A stretch of 49,652 bases of DNA from an uncultured Collinsella sp. (GTDB taxonomy: Bacteria; Actinomycetota; Coriobacteriia; Coriobacteriales; Coriobacteriaceae). The DNA lies in NCBI GenBank assembly GCA_900544755.1, contig UQWQ01000004.1, positions 1-49,652 on the forward strand. Direction: 5' to 3'. The notes beneath the pieces are model-generated. The model ran no database searches. It was given only the letters and a program-made list of their open reading frames with translations, and was not told the origin of the DNA. This document shows, one piece after another, positions 7,656-16,749 of this stretch (position 1 is the first letter of the stretch; each line of letters starts with the position of its first letter). A program made the translations under genes and the position numbers.

Positions 7656-9110
7656 CTACTTCTCCCCCATCTTGCGGGCGCGCTCGCGCACGTCCTCAAT
7701 CGTGGAAGCATAGCGGAAAGCCTGCTCGGGCAGGTCATCGGCCTTGCCGTCGACAATCTCGGCAAAAGAGCGGACGGTATCCTCGACGCGGACGTAGACA
7801 CCGGGGTTGCCGGTGAACTTCTCGGCGACGTGGAAGGACTGCGAGAGGAACTGCTGAATCTTACGGGCACGGTTGACCGTAAGGCGCTGCTCCTCGGACA
7901 GCTCGTCCATACCCAGAATGGCGATGATGTCCTGAAGGTCGGAGTACTCCTGCAGGAGCTCCTGGACCTTGACGGCGACACGGTAGTGCTCCTCGCCAAC
8001 GATCGAGGGATCGAGAGCGTCGGAGGAAGACGCAAGCGGGTCGATAGCCGGGAACAGGCCGAGCGACGAAATGCTACGCGAAAGAACCGTGGTGGCATCG
8101 AGGTGAGTAAACGTCGTGGCAGGCGCCGGGTCGGTCAGGTCGTCTGCGGGGACGTAGACAGCCTGGACGGAGGTAATGGAGCCCGTCTTGGTCGAGGTAA
8201 TGCGCTCCTGGAGGTCGCCCATCTCGGTTGCCAGCGTGGGCTGGTAACCAACGGCGGAGGGCATACGGCCCAGCAGTGCGGAAACCTCGGAACCCGCCTG
8301 GGAGAAGCGGAAGATGTTGTCGATGAACAGCAGAACGTCCTGGCCGCGATCGCGGAAGTACTCAGCGGTGGTAAGGCCGGCCAGACCGATGCGCAGACGC
8401 GCTCCGGGCGGCTCGTTCATCTGACCATAGACCAAGCAGGTCTTGTCGATAACGCCAGACTCGCTCATCTCGAGATAAAGGTCGGTGCCCTCGCGGGTAC
8501 GCTCGCCGACGCCGGTGAACACCGAGGTGCCGCCGTGCTCCTGGGCGAGGTTGTTGATGAGCTCCTGAATCAGAACGGTCTTGCCAACGCCGGCGCCGCC
8601 GAACAGGCCGGTCTTGCCGCCACGGATGTAGGGCTCGAGCAGGTCGACGGCCTTGATGCCGGTCTCGAAGATCTCGGTCTTGGTGGTGAGCTCGTCAAAG
8701 CGGGGCGCTGCATGGTGGATGGGGTAGAACTCCTCCACCTCAGGCATGGGCTTGCCGTCGACAGGCTTGCCCATGACGTTCCAAATGCGGCCGAGCGTCT
8801 TGGGGCCAACGGGCATCTTCATGGGCTCACCGGTATCGGTGGCGATGAGGCCGCGCTGCAGGCCGTCGGTCGAGGACATGGCGACCGTGCGGACGACGCC
8901 GCCCGGAAGCTGGCTCTCGACCTCGAGGATCGTGCTCAGATGACCGATCGGGGTCTCGGCCTCGACCGTGAGCGCGTTGTAGATCGGGGGCACCGCGCCG
9001 TCAAACTTGACGTCGACGACAGGGCCGATGATACGCACGATGCGACCATCACCGGCAGTCGTCTTCTTGGTGGCTTCCTCGACCGCAAGCTTTACGGTGT
9101 TATTAGCCAT
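7656..9110 (-). CDS. atpD: ATP synthase F1 subunit beta
   Basis: Catalytic subunit (484 aa) of F1. Walker A GGAGVGKT at 171-178, the catalytic-glutamate segment GVGERTREG, Walker B region VLLFIDNIFRF and the family signature PAIDPLASSSD are all present. The gene start overlaps the atpG stop as TAATG, indicating translational coupling. No unusual residues noted. Confidence 0.98.
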   Translation of the reverse strand: MANNTVKLAVEEATKKTTAGDGRIVRIIGPVVDVKFDGAVPPIYNALTVEAETPIGHLSTILEVESQLPGGVVRTVAMSSTDGLQRGLIATDTGEPMKMPVGPKTLGRIWNVMGKPVDGKPMPEVEEFYPIHHAAPRFDELTTKTEIFETGIKAVDLLEPYIRGGKTGLFGGAGVGKTVLIQELINNLAQEHGGTSVFTGVGERTREGTDLYLEMSESGVIDKTCLVYGQMNEPPGARLRIGLAGLTTAEYFRDRGQDVLLFIDNIFRFSQAGSEVSALLGRMPSAVGYQPTLATEMGDLQERITSTKTGSITSVQAVYVPADDLTDPAPATTFTHLDATTVLSRSISSLGLFPAIDPLASSSDALDPSIVGEEHYRVAVKVQELLQEYSDLQDIIAILGMDELSEEQRLTVNRARKIQQFLSQSFHVAEKFTGNPGVYVRVEDTVRSFAEIVDGKADDLPEQAFRYASTIEDVRERARKMGEK

Positions 9111-10018
9111 TACTGTTCCTCCAATGCTGAGGCTCCGCCGACGATCTCGTTAATCTCGGTCGTAATCGAAGCCTGGCGCACGCGACTATACGTGCGGGTA
9201 AGGGTCGAGATGATCGCGGTGGCGTTTTCCGTCGCGGAGTGCATGGCCTTGCGGCGTGCACCCTGCTCGGCAGCCGCCGAATCGATCAGGGCCTGGTAGA
9301 TGACCGTCAGGATATAAGACGGCACAAGCTTGCCGAGAACATGCTCGGGAGAGGGCACGAACTCGAACGTGGACGAGATGCGCTTAGGGGCGTCGGTCTC
9401 GTTCTTACGCGGACCGTGGGCCATAGCGATCATCTCGGGGTCGAGCGGCAACAGATGCTCGACGCGAAGCTCCTGATCCACGCGGTTCTTGGCGTGGTGG
9501 TAGACAAGCTCGACACGGTCAAGCTCACCGGCACGATACGCATCGCAGATATGAGAGGAGATCATGCGGGCCTGATTGAAATCGGGCTCAGAGGAGTTGC
9601 CCTCAAAGTGCATGACAACGTTTGCGCGGTCACGGAAATACGTGGCCGGCTTACGCCCGCACGCGATGATCTCGCACTCGATGCCGTCGTTCGCCCAAGA
9701 AGCGGCGAGCTTTTCGGCCGTGCGCTCCACCGTCGTATTGAAACCGCCGGCAAGGCCGCGGTCCGAGGCAATAACGACAATCAGGCCATGCTTGACGCTC
9801 TCATGCTTCTGCAGCATGGGATCGGTGCCCGAACAGGAGGCGTCGCCGGCGACCGTCAACATGACGTCGGTCAGCGCCTCCTTATAGGGCTCGGCCTGCT
9901 TGGAGCGATCGAGGGCACGACGGATCTTGGCCGTAGAGACCATCTCCATCGTGCGCGTGATCTGCTTGGTCGTGGTAACCGAGGAGATTCGCTTCTTAAT
10001 GTCGCGAAGGTTGGCCAT
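9110..10018 (-). CDS. atpG: ATP synthase F1 subunit gamma
   Basis: Central rotor-shaft subunit (302 aa). N-terminal helix MANLRDIKKRISSVTTTKQITRTMEMVS and C-terminal helix ALIDSAAAEQGARRKAMHSATENA carry the conserved rotor contacts, and VIASDRGLAGGFN marks the middle domain. It starts 5 nt after atpA and shares TAATG with atpD. Confidence 0.97.
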   Translation of the reverse strand: MANLRDIKKRISSVTTTKQITRTMEMVSTAKIRRALDRSKQAEPYKEALTDVMLTVAGDASCSGTDPMLQKHESVKHGLIVVIASDRGLAGGFNTTVERTAEKLAASWANDGIECEIIACGRKPATYFRDRANVVMHFEGNSSEPDFNQARMISSHICDAYRAGELDRVELVYHHAKNRVDQELRVEHLLPLDPEMIAMAHGPRKNETDAPKRISSTFEFVPSPEHVLGKLVPSYILTVIYQALIDSAAAEQGARRKAMHSATENATAIISTLTRTYSRVRQASITTEINEIVGGASALEEQ

Positions 10019-10023
10019 GGGGC

Positions 10024-11622
10024 TTAGTTCTCCTCTGATCCAGAAACATCCGACTGGTGCTTGGCCATGAACTGCTGTTTGAAGTCGCCGATGACGCGCA
10101 AGAGCTCAGCCTTGGTGTCATCATCGATCTTCTTGGCGCGAACCTTGTCGAGCAGCGAACCAAAGCCATTGTCCATGTACTCGATGAGCTCGGCACGGAA
10201 GGGCAGCACGTCGGCGATCTCCAGGTCATCCAGGAAGCCCTCGTTGCCAGCGAACAGCGTAACGATCTGCTCGCCAACCTCAAACGGCTTGTAACGCGGC
10301 TGCTTCAGGAGCTCGGTCATGCGAGCACCATGGGTCAGCTGCTTCTGAGTAGCCTCGTCGAGGTCGGAGCCGAACTGCGTAAAGCCGGCGAGCTCCTGGT
10401 ACGAAGCGAGGTCCAGACGGAGGTTGCCGGCGACCTGCTTCATGGCCTTGGTCTGCGCATCGCCACCGACGCGGGACACGGAGATGCCCACGTCGACTGC
10501 CGGGCGCTGACCCTGGAAGAAGAGCTCGGACTGCAGGTAGATCTGACCATCGGTAATGGAAATGACGTTGGTCGGAATGTAGGCCGAGACGTCGCCGTCC
10601 TGGGTCTCGATGATCGGAAGAGCCGTCATGGAGCCGTAACCGTTCTTCTTGGACATCTTGACGGCACGCTCGAGCAGACGAGAGTGCAGGTAGAAGATGT
10701 CGCCAGGATAGGCCTCGCGTCCGGGCGGACGATGCAGCGTCAGCGACATCTGACGGTAGGCCACAGCCTGCTTGGACAGGTCGTCGTAGATAACGAGCAC
10801 GTGGCCGCCGGGGTTGGTCTCGCTGGCGGGCTTGCCGTCCTCGCCGTTGTACATGAAGAACTCGCCGATAGCGGCACCGGCCATAGGCGCGATGTACTGC
10901 ATAGGGGCGGAATCGGCAGCGGTGGCCGAAACGATGATGGTGTAGTCGAGCGCACCGTGCTGAGCGAGGGTCTCGCGGATGTTGGCAACCGTGGAGGCCT
11001 TCTGGCCGATGGCGACATAGATGCAGACCATGCCCTTGCCGCGCTGGTTGAGGATAGCGTCGATGGCGATGGCGGTCTTACCGGTCTTACGGTCGCCGAT
11101 GATGAGCTCACGCTGACCGCGGCCAATAGGCACCATGGAGTCGATAGCGAGCAGACCGGTCTGAACCGGCTCGCACACCGGGGTACGATCGATGACGCCG
11201 GGAGCCTTGAACTCGATGGGGCGACGGTGCGTGGCGACGATGTCGCCCAGGCCGTCGATGGGCTGGCCGAGCGGATTGACGACGCGGCCGAGCATGGCAC
11301 GGCTCACGGGGATATCCATAATGCGGCCAGTGGTGCGGCACTCGTCGCCTTCCTTGATGGAGTCGACGGCACCAAACAGAACGGCGCCGACCTCGTCACG
11401 GTCAAGGTTCTGGGCAAGGCCGAAGACGGTCTCACCGGTATCGGAGCTCTTGAACTCCAGAAGCTCGCCTGCCATGGCGCTCTTGAGGCCGGAGACGCGC
11501 GCGATGCCGTCGCCTACCTCGTCGACCGTTGAAACCTCATGCGTATCGACCGTCGCGGAGAGGCTCGTGAGCTGCTCCTGCAGTTTCTTGGCGATATCCT
11601 GGGCATTGAGGGTTTCGGACAT
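10024..11622 (-). CDS. atpA: ATP synthase F1 subunit alpha
   Basis: Non-catalytic nucleotide-binding subunit (532 aa). Walker A GDRKTGKT at 176-183, VIYDDLSKQAVAYRQ, PGREAYPGDIFYLHSRLLERA and a C-terminal helical domain match the family. The start codon overlaps the atpH stop by one base (TAATG). It contains the usual N-terminal helix that contacts the delta subunit. Confidence 0.98.
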   Translation of the reverse strand: MSETLNAQDIAKKLQEQLTSLSATVDTHEVSTVDEVGDGIARVSGLKSAMAGELLEFKSSDTGETVFGLAQNLDRDEVGAVLFGAVDSIKEGDECRTTGRIMDIPVSRAMLGRVVNPLGQPIDGLGDIVATHRRPIEFKAPGVIDRTPVCEPVQTGLLAIDSMVPIGRGQRELIIGDRKTGKTAIAIDAILNQRGKGMVCIYVAIGQKASTVANIRETLAQHGALDYTIIVSATAADSAPMQYIAPMAGAAIGEFFMYNGEDGKPASETNPGGHVLVIYDDLSKQAVAYRQMSLTLHRPPGREAYPGDIFYLHSRLLERAVKMSKKNGYGSMTALPIIETQDGDVSAYIPTNVISITDGQIYLQSELFFQGQRPAVDVGISVSRVGGDAQTKAMKQVAGNLRLDLASYQELAGFTQFGSDLDEATQKQLTHGARMTELLKQPRYKPFEVGEQIVTLFAGNEGFLDDLEIADVLPFRAELIEYMDNGFGSLLDKVRAKKIDDDTKAELLRVIGDFKQQFMAKHQSDVSGSEEN

Positions 11623-12098
11623 TAGGCTTCACCTCCGTACGAATTAGCAGAGTTTGCGAGGGTCTCCTGCGCGATGCGCAGCTGCGTCTTGACGGAAATA
11701 TCACGACGCTCGCCGCGGGCCTCGAGCACCAGGCCGCCCACGATAGACGGATCGACCTGCTCGATAAGGAATACCTTGCGGCCGAAGTCCTGCTCGCATT
11801 TCTTAGTGATGGTTTGACGCAGCTCGTCGTCGAGCGGGATCGCCGTGGTGACGGTCACGCCCACTACATCCTCGTCTTCCTCGGCAACATACTTAAAGGC
11901 AGCTGCCACCTTGGGAAGAAGGTCGAGCTGGTCGCGCTTGGACATGGTGTCGAGCACGGCGATGATCTCGGGGCTGGCAGAAGCCAAGCGCTCGATCATC
12001 TCGAGGTCCTCGAACACATGGTTCTCGGCCTTAGCGGCTTCCAGAAGGGAGCGCGCGTAGGTCTCGAGCACCTTGTCCTGATAGCGGCTAGTCGGCAT
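11622..12098 (-). CDS. atpH: ATP synthase F1 subunit delta
   Basis: Peripheral-stalk OSCP-type subunit (158 aa), linking F1 to the b subunit. The protein starts with the helical YARSLLEAAK segment and ends with VDPSIVGGLVLEARGERRDISVKTQLRIA, typical of the family. It overlaps the end of atpF by 11 nt and the start of atpA by 1 nt, consistent with tight operon coupling. Confidence 0.93.
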   Translation of the reverse strand: MPTSRYQDKVLETYARSLLEAAKAENHVFEDLEMIERLASASPEIIAVLDTMSKRDQLDLLPKVAAAFKYVAEEDEDVVGVTVTTAIPLDDELRQTITKKCEQDFGRKVFLIEQVDPSIVGGLVLEARGERRDISVKTQLRIAQETLANSANSYGGEA

Positions 12099-12690
12099 TC
12101 AGGCTACCTGCTTCCTGGATGTAGCGCTCGATGAGCTTCTTCTGCTCGGTCTCGTCCTCGAGTGCCTCGCCCACGATCTTGGTGGCGACGGCAACGGACA
12201 GGTCGGCGATGGAGCTCGCGGCACCGGCGTAAATGGACTTGCGCTCGTCCTCGACGGTCGTATGGGCCTTGGCGATGATCTCCTCGGCCTCCTTGTGAGC
12301 AGCCTCGATGATACGGGCGCGCTCGGACTCGGCGTCCTTACGGGCCTCGAGAACGATGTCGGCAGCCTGACGACGGGCGTCGGTGACGATCGAGTCGGAC
12401 TCAGCGCGCTTGGCGATAGCCTCCTGCTTGGTCTTCTCGGCCTCGTCGAGGCTCTCCTCGATCTTCTTGCCGCGCTCCTCCATGGTTTTCATGATGTCCG
12501 GCAGGGCGACCTTGGCCAGCACGATCCAGATGATCAGGAAGGCGATAAGCGCCGGGATGAACTCCGCCATCTTAGGGATGAGGATGTCCGCACCGGCAGC
12601 GCCGTCCTCGGCGAACGCGGAAACCGGCATGAGCAGCGCGGCCGCGGACGCGGAGAGTGCGATCGCGCTCTTCTGGGATGAAAGATTCAT
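12088..12690 (-). CDS. atpF: ATP synthase Fo subunit b
   Basis: Peripheral-stalk subunit (200 aa): one membrane helix (about residues 45-63, IPALIAFLIIWIVLAKVAL) followed by a long charged coiled coil. In front of the membrane helix is an extra signal-peptide-like segment (SAIALSASAAALLMPVSAFAEDG), so a cleaved or second N-terminal segment is likely; E. coli b lacks this extension. It lies 15 nt after atpE and overlaps atpH. Confidence 0.93.
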   Translation of the reverse strand: MNLSSQKSAIALSASAAALLMPVSAFAEDGAAGADILIPKMAEFIPALIAFLIIWIVLAKVALPDIMKTMEERGKKIEESLDEAEKTKQEAIAKRAESDSIVTDARRQAADIVLEARKDAESERARIIEAAHKEAEEIIAKAHTTVEDERKSIYAGAASSIADLSVAVATKIVGEALEDETEQKKLIERYIQEAGSLNAD

Positions 12691-12705
12691 ACTTGACGCT
12701 CCGTG

Positions 12706-12900
12706 CTATTTAACGATCAGCGCGACAACGAAGCCGATCAGAGCCAGAGCCTCGCCGAAGGCGGAGCCCATGATGAAGACGGTGAACACGCGGCCCTGGA
12801 CCTCAGGCTGACGGGCCATAGCACCCGTAGCACCCAGAGCAGACAGGCCGATAGCAAGACCAGCGCCGATAACACCGAGACCGTAACCGATAACTCCCAC
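12706..12900 (-). CDS. atpE: ATP synthase Fo subunit c
   Basis: Rotor-ring proteolipid (64 aa) made of two glycine-rich membrane helices joined by the polar loop ARQPE (29-33), with the ion-carrying carboxylate Glu50 in helix 2 (GSAFGEALALIGF). The residue after Glu50 is Ala rather than Ser, and no Gln is seen at the matching helix 1 site, which argues for protons rather than sodium (inference). It is about 10 residues shorter at the N-terminus than E. coli c. The start is GTG with a very strong AAAGGAGGA site; an in-frame TAA upstream excludes a longer form. A 124-nt untranslated gap separates it from atpB. Confidence 0.93.
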   Translation of the reverse strand: MGVIGYGLGVIGAGLAIGLSALGATGAMARQPEVQGRVFTVFIMGSAFGEALALIGFVVALIVK

Positions 12901-13024
12901 GATTCCTCCTTTGTCGTGCGTGTCTTATTTCACGCAGGATAACCTTTTTATAACTGCCGGGCTCCATGGGTACGGGCACCGGCGGTTTAACGAATTGCCT
13001 TACCTTTAAGGCGCGAACGGAGGA

Positions 13025-13828
13025 CTACTCCTCCTCCGCGACCTCCTCTGCCTCGGAGACATACACGGCGGTAAGGACCGTGAAGACGTAAGCCTGGATG
13101 GCGCCGACCACAAGCTCGATCGCATAGATCAGGATGAGGATGGCAAGCCAGGCCAGCGAAGGCAGGGCGCCGACGGCGTGGGCCGCGGAAACCTGCTGAA
13201 GCAGCGGCTGCATGAACATGCTCGCCATGATGGCGAACGAGCCCATGACCACGTGTCCTGCGAACATGTTGCAGAACAGACGGACGGCAAGCGTGATGAG
13301 GCGCAGGAAGGTCGAGAAAAGCTCGACGACCCACACGAGCACGTTCATCGGGAAGCTCACGCCCTGCGGGGCGAGGCTCTTGATGTAGCCGATCACGCCG
13401 TGAGCCTTGCATCCGTAGTAGATGAAGTACACGAAGGCGAAAATGGCGAGTGCGGCGGTGGAGCCGATTGCGCCGGTGCCGGGCTTCATTCCCGGGATCA
13501 GGCCGATCATGTTATTGATCAGGATGAACAGGAAAAGCGAGCACAGGAACGGGAAGTGCTTCTTCCAGTTCTCACCCACGACGCCCTTGCCGATATCGTT
13601 CTCGACGTACTCGATGATGTACTCGAAACCGTTGACGAAGAAGCCCTTGGGAACCAGGGTCTGCTTCTTCTTGAACACGGCCAGGACGATCAGGAGCACG
13701 ATCGTGGAGACGATCAGCCAAAACGAGTACTGCGTGATGCCGCAGCTCAGATCGCCCACGACAGGGGTGGAGCTGAACTCGCTGACCAGATGATTAATCT
13801 CATCAGGCAGCTTTTCAAATATTTCCAC
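13025..13828 (-). CDS. atpB: ATP synthase Fo subunit a
   Basis: Membrane stator subunit (267 aa) that forms the ion half-channels. The essential Arg183 lies in LAVRLFCNMFAGH, and the last helices hold AIELVVGAIQAYVFTVLTAVY. Five or six membrane segments are visible. The C-terminus is acidic (SEAEEVAEEE). It starts 3 nt after atpI. Confidence 0.96.
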   Translation of the reverse strand: MEIFEKLPDEINHLVSEFSSTPVVGDLSCGITQYSFWLIVSTIVLLIVLAVFKKKQTLVPKGFFVNGFEYIIEYVENDIGKGVVGENWKKHFPFLCSLFLFILINNMIGLIPGMKPGTGAIGSTAALAIFAFVYFIYYGCKAHGVIGYIKSLAPQGVSFPMNVLVWVVELFSTFLRLITLAVRLFCNMFAGHVVMGSFAIMASMFMQPLLQQVSAAHAVGALPSLAWLAILILIYAIELVVGAIQAYVFTVLTAVYVSEAEEVAEEE

Positions 13829-13831
13829 GAC

Positions 13832-14143
13832 TTACCTTTCGACCTCATGAGGATCTCGCAGCGCCTTGGCGACGCGAACCGTGCAGGCGGCCATAAAGGC
13901 CACGAAGCCGATCGCCTCGCCCAGGAGGAACATGCGAAATGCCTCTCCGAACAACGCAAACACAACCAAGGTAAAGACGAGCAGGGCGACTGCCGAGACC
14001 GCCAGACTCACCATGCCCTTGAGCATGTCCGCATTCTGTTTATCGTCAAGAACCGGCTTGAGCGTAAAAACAAAGGGAAGGAAGGCAATTGCGCCCGCGA
14101 TGGCGCCTGCAACGATAGCGAGCAGATCGGCTATCTGAAACAC
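13832..14143 (-). CDS. Putative ATP synthase accessory protein AtpI-like
   Basis: Small hydrophobic protein (103 aa) with three or four predicted membrane helices, located as first gene of the atp operon just before atpB, the usual place of atpI (a non-essential c-ring assembly or ion-transport helper). Sequence similarity to known AtpI cannot be confirmed by eye; the call rests on position, size and topology. I chose GTG at 14143 because GAGG sits 6 nt upstream; the frame is open further upstream but that region overlaps the promoter. Confidence 0.65.
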   Translation of the reverse strand: MFQIADLLAIVAGAIAGAIAFLPFVFTLKPVLDDKQNADMLKGMVSLAVSAVALLVFTLVVFALFGEAFRMFLLGEAIGFVAFMAACTVRVAKALRDPHEVER

Positions 14144-14204
14144 TGGCTTCCTCGCTTTCCTTTTTAACGCCTCACAGCACAGTCCCAGCCAAACATTGGT
14201 GACT

Positions 14205-14232
14205 ATTGTACGAGCCAATCGCTAAAGTACAA
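14205..14232 (-). promoter_or_regulatory. Candidate sigma-70-type promoter of the atp operon
   Basis: On the minus strand TTGTAC (14227-14232) and TACAAT (14205-14210) are separated by 16 nt, about 62 nt upstream of the first start codon of the operon. Confidence 0.6.
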
Positions 14233-14423
14233 CCGTAAAACAAACGGTTAATACGCACCTGTACGTTTTCTTAAGGCCTTCTTTATGCCGCAGGTACGGT
14301 AATACGTTTTTTCGAACCCCTCAGCGCAAAACGTCCGTTAACAGAAGTGCGCGCGGACGACTTTTTCTCGCCCGCGCGCGCCATTTCTTCGTATTTGTGA
14401 CCGAAGCCGACAAGGCCCAACGA

Positions 14424-15071
14424 CTAGAGCGTGCCGTAGATGCGGTCGCCGGCGTCGCCCAGGCCGGGAACGATGTAGGCGGCCTCGTTGAGATGGTCAT
14501 CGATGGCGCACGTATAAATATGTACGTCGGGGTCCTTTTCGGTCAGTGACTTGAGGCCCTCGGGCGCGGCGACGATACACAGCATGCGGATATCCTTGAC
14601 ACCGCGCTCGCGCAGGTAGCTGATAGCCATCTCGGCCGAACCGCCCGTGGCGAGCATGGGGTCGACAACCAGGCAGATGCGCTGGTCAATATCCTTGGGC
14701 ATCTTGCAGTAATACTCGTGCGGCTCGTGGGTAACTTCGTCGCGCTCCATGCCGATGTGGCCCACGCGAGCGGAGGGTACCAAGTCGAGGATGCCATCGA
14801 CCATGCCAAGGCCTGCACGCAGGATGGGAACGATGGCGAGCTTTTTGCCGGCAAGCTGTTTGAACGTGGCGGTAGTGATGGGGGTCTCGACCTCGACGTC
14901 TTCCATAGGCAGGTCGCGCATGGCCTCGTAGCCGTCAAAGAGCGCAAGCTCGCGCACGAGCTGGCGGAACTGGTTGGTGCCGGTGTTTTTATCGCGCAGG
15001 ATCGACAGCTTGTGCTGAACGAGCGGGTGATCGACAAGCGTCACACGGGACGCATCATAGGTGACGGTCAT
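14424..15071 (-). CDS. upp: Uracil phosphoribosyltransferase
   Basis: Pyrimidine salvage enzyme (215 aa): uracil plus PRPP gives UMP. The PRPP-binding motif VVDPMLATGGSA (about 135-146), the ILRAGLGM segment and the C-terminal uracil-binding YIVPGLGDAGDR are all present. The ATG at 15071 matches the family start (MTVTYDASRVTLVDHPLVQHKL) and has AAAGGGGC upstream; longer forms are unlikely. About 120 nt follow glpK, so it may have its own promoter, although none is clear. Confidence 0.96.
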   Translation of the reverse strand: MTVTYDASRVTLVDHPLVQHKLSILRDKNTGTNQFRQLVRELALFDGYEAMRDLPMEDVEVETPITTATFKQLAGKKLAIVPILRAGLGMVDGILDLVPSARVGHIGMERDEVTHEPHEYYCKMPKDIDQRICLVVDPMLATGGSAEMAISYLRERGVKDIRMLCIVAAPEGLKSLTEKDPDVHIYTCAIDDHLNEAAYIVPGLGDAGDRIYGTL

Positions 15072-15194
15072 GGGTTGATTGCCCCTTTCGTTGCGGCCGC
15101 AAAACGGCCTTGCTGACAAGGCGCGCAGCAATGTTGCCGCCGCACGCCATGCATTAGTTTAGCGGTTTGTTGTATCGAGCAGCCCATCGCAGCC

Positions 15195-16736
15195 CTACTG
15201 TGCGGTACTGAGCGAGCGCCTGACTGCATCACACCAGCCCACAAGGTTTTGTTCGCGGCGCTCGGCGGACATGTGGGGAAGGAAGGTCCTAACGATCTGG
15301 GCATTTTGCTCCAGCTCTTCCAGGTCTTCCCAATAGCCGACGGCAAGACCCGCCAAGTACGCGGCACCGATTGCCGTGGTCTCCACCGTCTCGCATTGCA
15401 GCACGGGGATATCCAGCAGGTCGGCCTGGAATTGCATGATGAACTCGTTGCGCGAGGCACCGCCATCGACAGACAGGCGCTCGATCGAAAGCCCCACGTC
15501 CTGCTCCATGGCGCGCAGCACGTCGTAGCTCTGATATGCCATGGATTCGCAGGCGGCACGTACGATGGTCGCACGGCTCGAGGCGCCGGTCAGACCGCAC
15601 ACGATACCGCGGGCATGCGGGTCCCACCAGGGAGCGCCCAGACCCGCAAAGGCGGGAACGAAGTAGCAGCCCTCGTTGTCGCTAATCGAAGCGGCGAGTT
15701 GTGCCGACTCGCTCACGCTCGAGATGATGCCCATGTTGTTGCGAAGCCAGTTCATGGTGGAACCGGCAGCAAAGATGGAGCCCTCGAGCGCATAGCTGAT
15801 CTTCCCGTTCGCAGCGATACCGATGGTGGAGACCAGACCGTTCTTGGATTCGACGATCTCGTCGCCGGTGTTCATGAGCATAAAGCAGCCCGTGCCATAG
15901 GTGTTTTTGGTCTGGCCGGGACGGAAACAGCAGTGACCGAACAGCGACGCCTGCTGGTCGCCCGCCACGCCCATGATGGGCGGCGTGTTGGTCATGATGT
16001 CGCTCGCGACGCGGCCGTAGTCGCCCGAGCTCCAGCGAACCTCGGGCATCATGGAACGTGGAACGTCAAAGAGCGCCAGCAGGTCGTCGTCCCAATCGAG
16101 CGTATGGATATTAAAGAGCGCCGTGCGGCTGGCATTGGTGTAGTCGGTGGCAAAGACCTGGCCGCCGGTGAGGTTGTAGATGAGCCAGGTGTCGATGGTG
16201 CCAAACATGAGGTCGCCCGCCGCCGCGCTCTCGCGTGCGCCGTCAACGTTGTCGAGAATCCACTGCACCTTGGAGGCCGAGAAATACGGGTCGAGCGTGA
16301 GTCCCGTGCGGGAGCGCACCAACTCCTCGCAGCCCTGTTCAACCAACGCGTCGATTGCCGGCGCGGTACGGCGGCACTGCCATACGATGGCGTTATAGAT
16401 CGGCTGACCGCTCACGCGGTCCCAGACCACCGTGGTCTCGCGCTGGTTGGAGATGCCGATGGCGGCGATGCGGTCAGAATGGATACCGCTCTTAAACTGG
16501 ACTTCCATCATGACGGCGATCTGGCTGGCAAGGACCGCCATGGGGTCTTGCTCCACCCAACCGGGACGCGGAAAACTCGTTTTGACGCTGCGACGTGCCT
16601 GCGCGACGATGCATCCGTACTCGTCGACGATGGTCGCAAGTACCGAGGTGGTGCCGCAGTCGAGCGCCATGATGTAGGAACCGCCAAAGTTAAACGAGGC
16701 ATCTTCCATGCCCAGGCTGCCCAGATTCAACGACAT
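15195..16736 (-). CDS. glpK: Glycerol kinase
   Basis: FGGY-family kinase (513 aa) that converts glycerol to glycerol-3-phosphate. Visible motifs: ALDCGTTS nucleotide loop, WVEQDP, SNQRETTVVWD, WQCRRTAP, the FGGY signature around YFSASKVQWILDN, and the C-terminal VDGGASRNEFIMQFQADLL. The start at 16736 has AAAGGTG upstream and gives a 22-residue N-terminal extension compared with E. coli GlpK, whose start would align with YIMALDCGTTS; a later ATG is possible. It begins 13 nt after tsaC, so the two are an operon. No glpF or glpO is adjacent. Confidence 0.94.
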   Translation of the reverse strand: MSLNLGSLGMEDASFNFGGSYIMALDCGTTSVLATIVDEYGCIVAQARRSVKTSFPRPGWVEQDPMAVLASQIAVMMEVQFKSGIHSDRIAAIGISNQRETTVVWDRVSGQPIYNAIVWQCRRTAPAIDALVEQGCEELVRSRTGLTLDPYFSASKVQWILDNVDGARESAAAGDLMFGTIDTWLIYNLTGGQVFATDYTNASRTALFNIHTLDWDDDLLALFDVPRSMMPEVRWSSGDYGRVASDIMTNTPPIMGVAGDQQASLFGHCCFRPGQTKNTYGTGCFMLMNTGDEIVESKNGLVSTIGIAANGKISYALEGSIFAAGSTMNWLRNNMGIISSVSESAQLAASISDNEGCYFVPAFAGLGAPWWDPHARGIVCGLTGASSRATIVRAACESMAYQSYDVLRAMEQDVGLSIERLSVDGGASRNEFIMQFQADLLDIPVLQCETVETTAIGAAYLAGLAVGYWEDLEELEQNAQIVRTFLPHMSAERREQNLVGWCDAVRRSLSTAQ

Positions 16737-16749
16737 CGCTTACACCTTT

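Noticed and set aside
7263..9299. Very long open frame on the plus strand opposite atpD
   Set aside because: It is the antisense of a certain gene; high GC and codon bias keep antisense frames open. Translation is repetitive and lacks any domain.
14340..14385. GCGCGCGGACGA hairpin as upp terminator
   Set aside because: Stem is good but its T-rich part is in the loop and no T-run follows on the minus strand.
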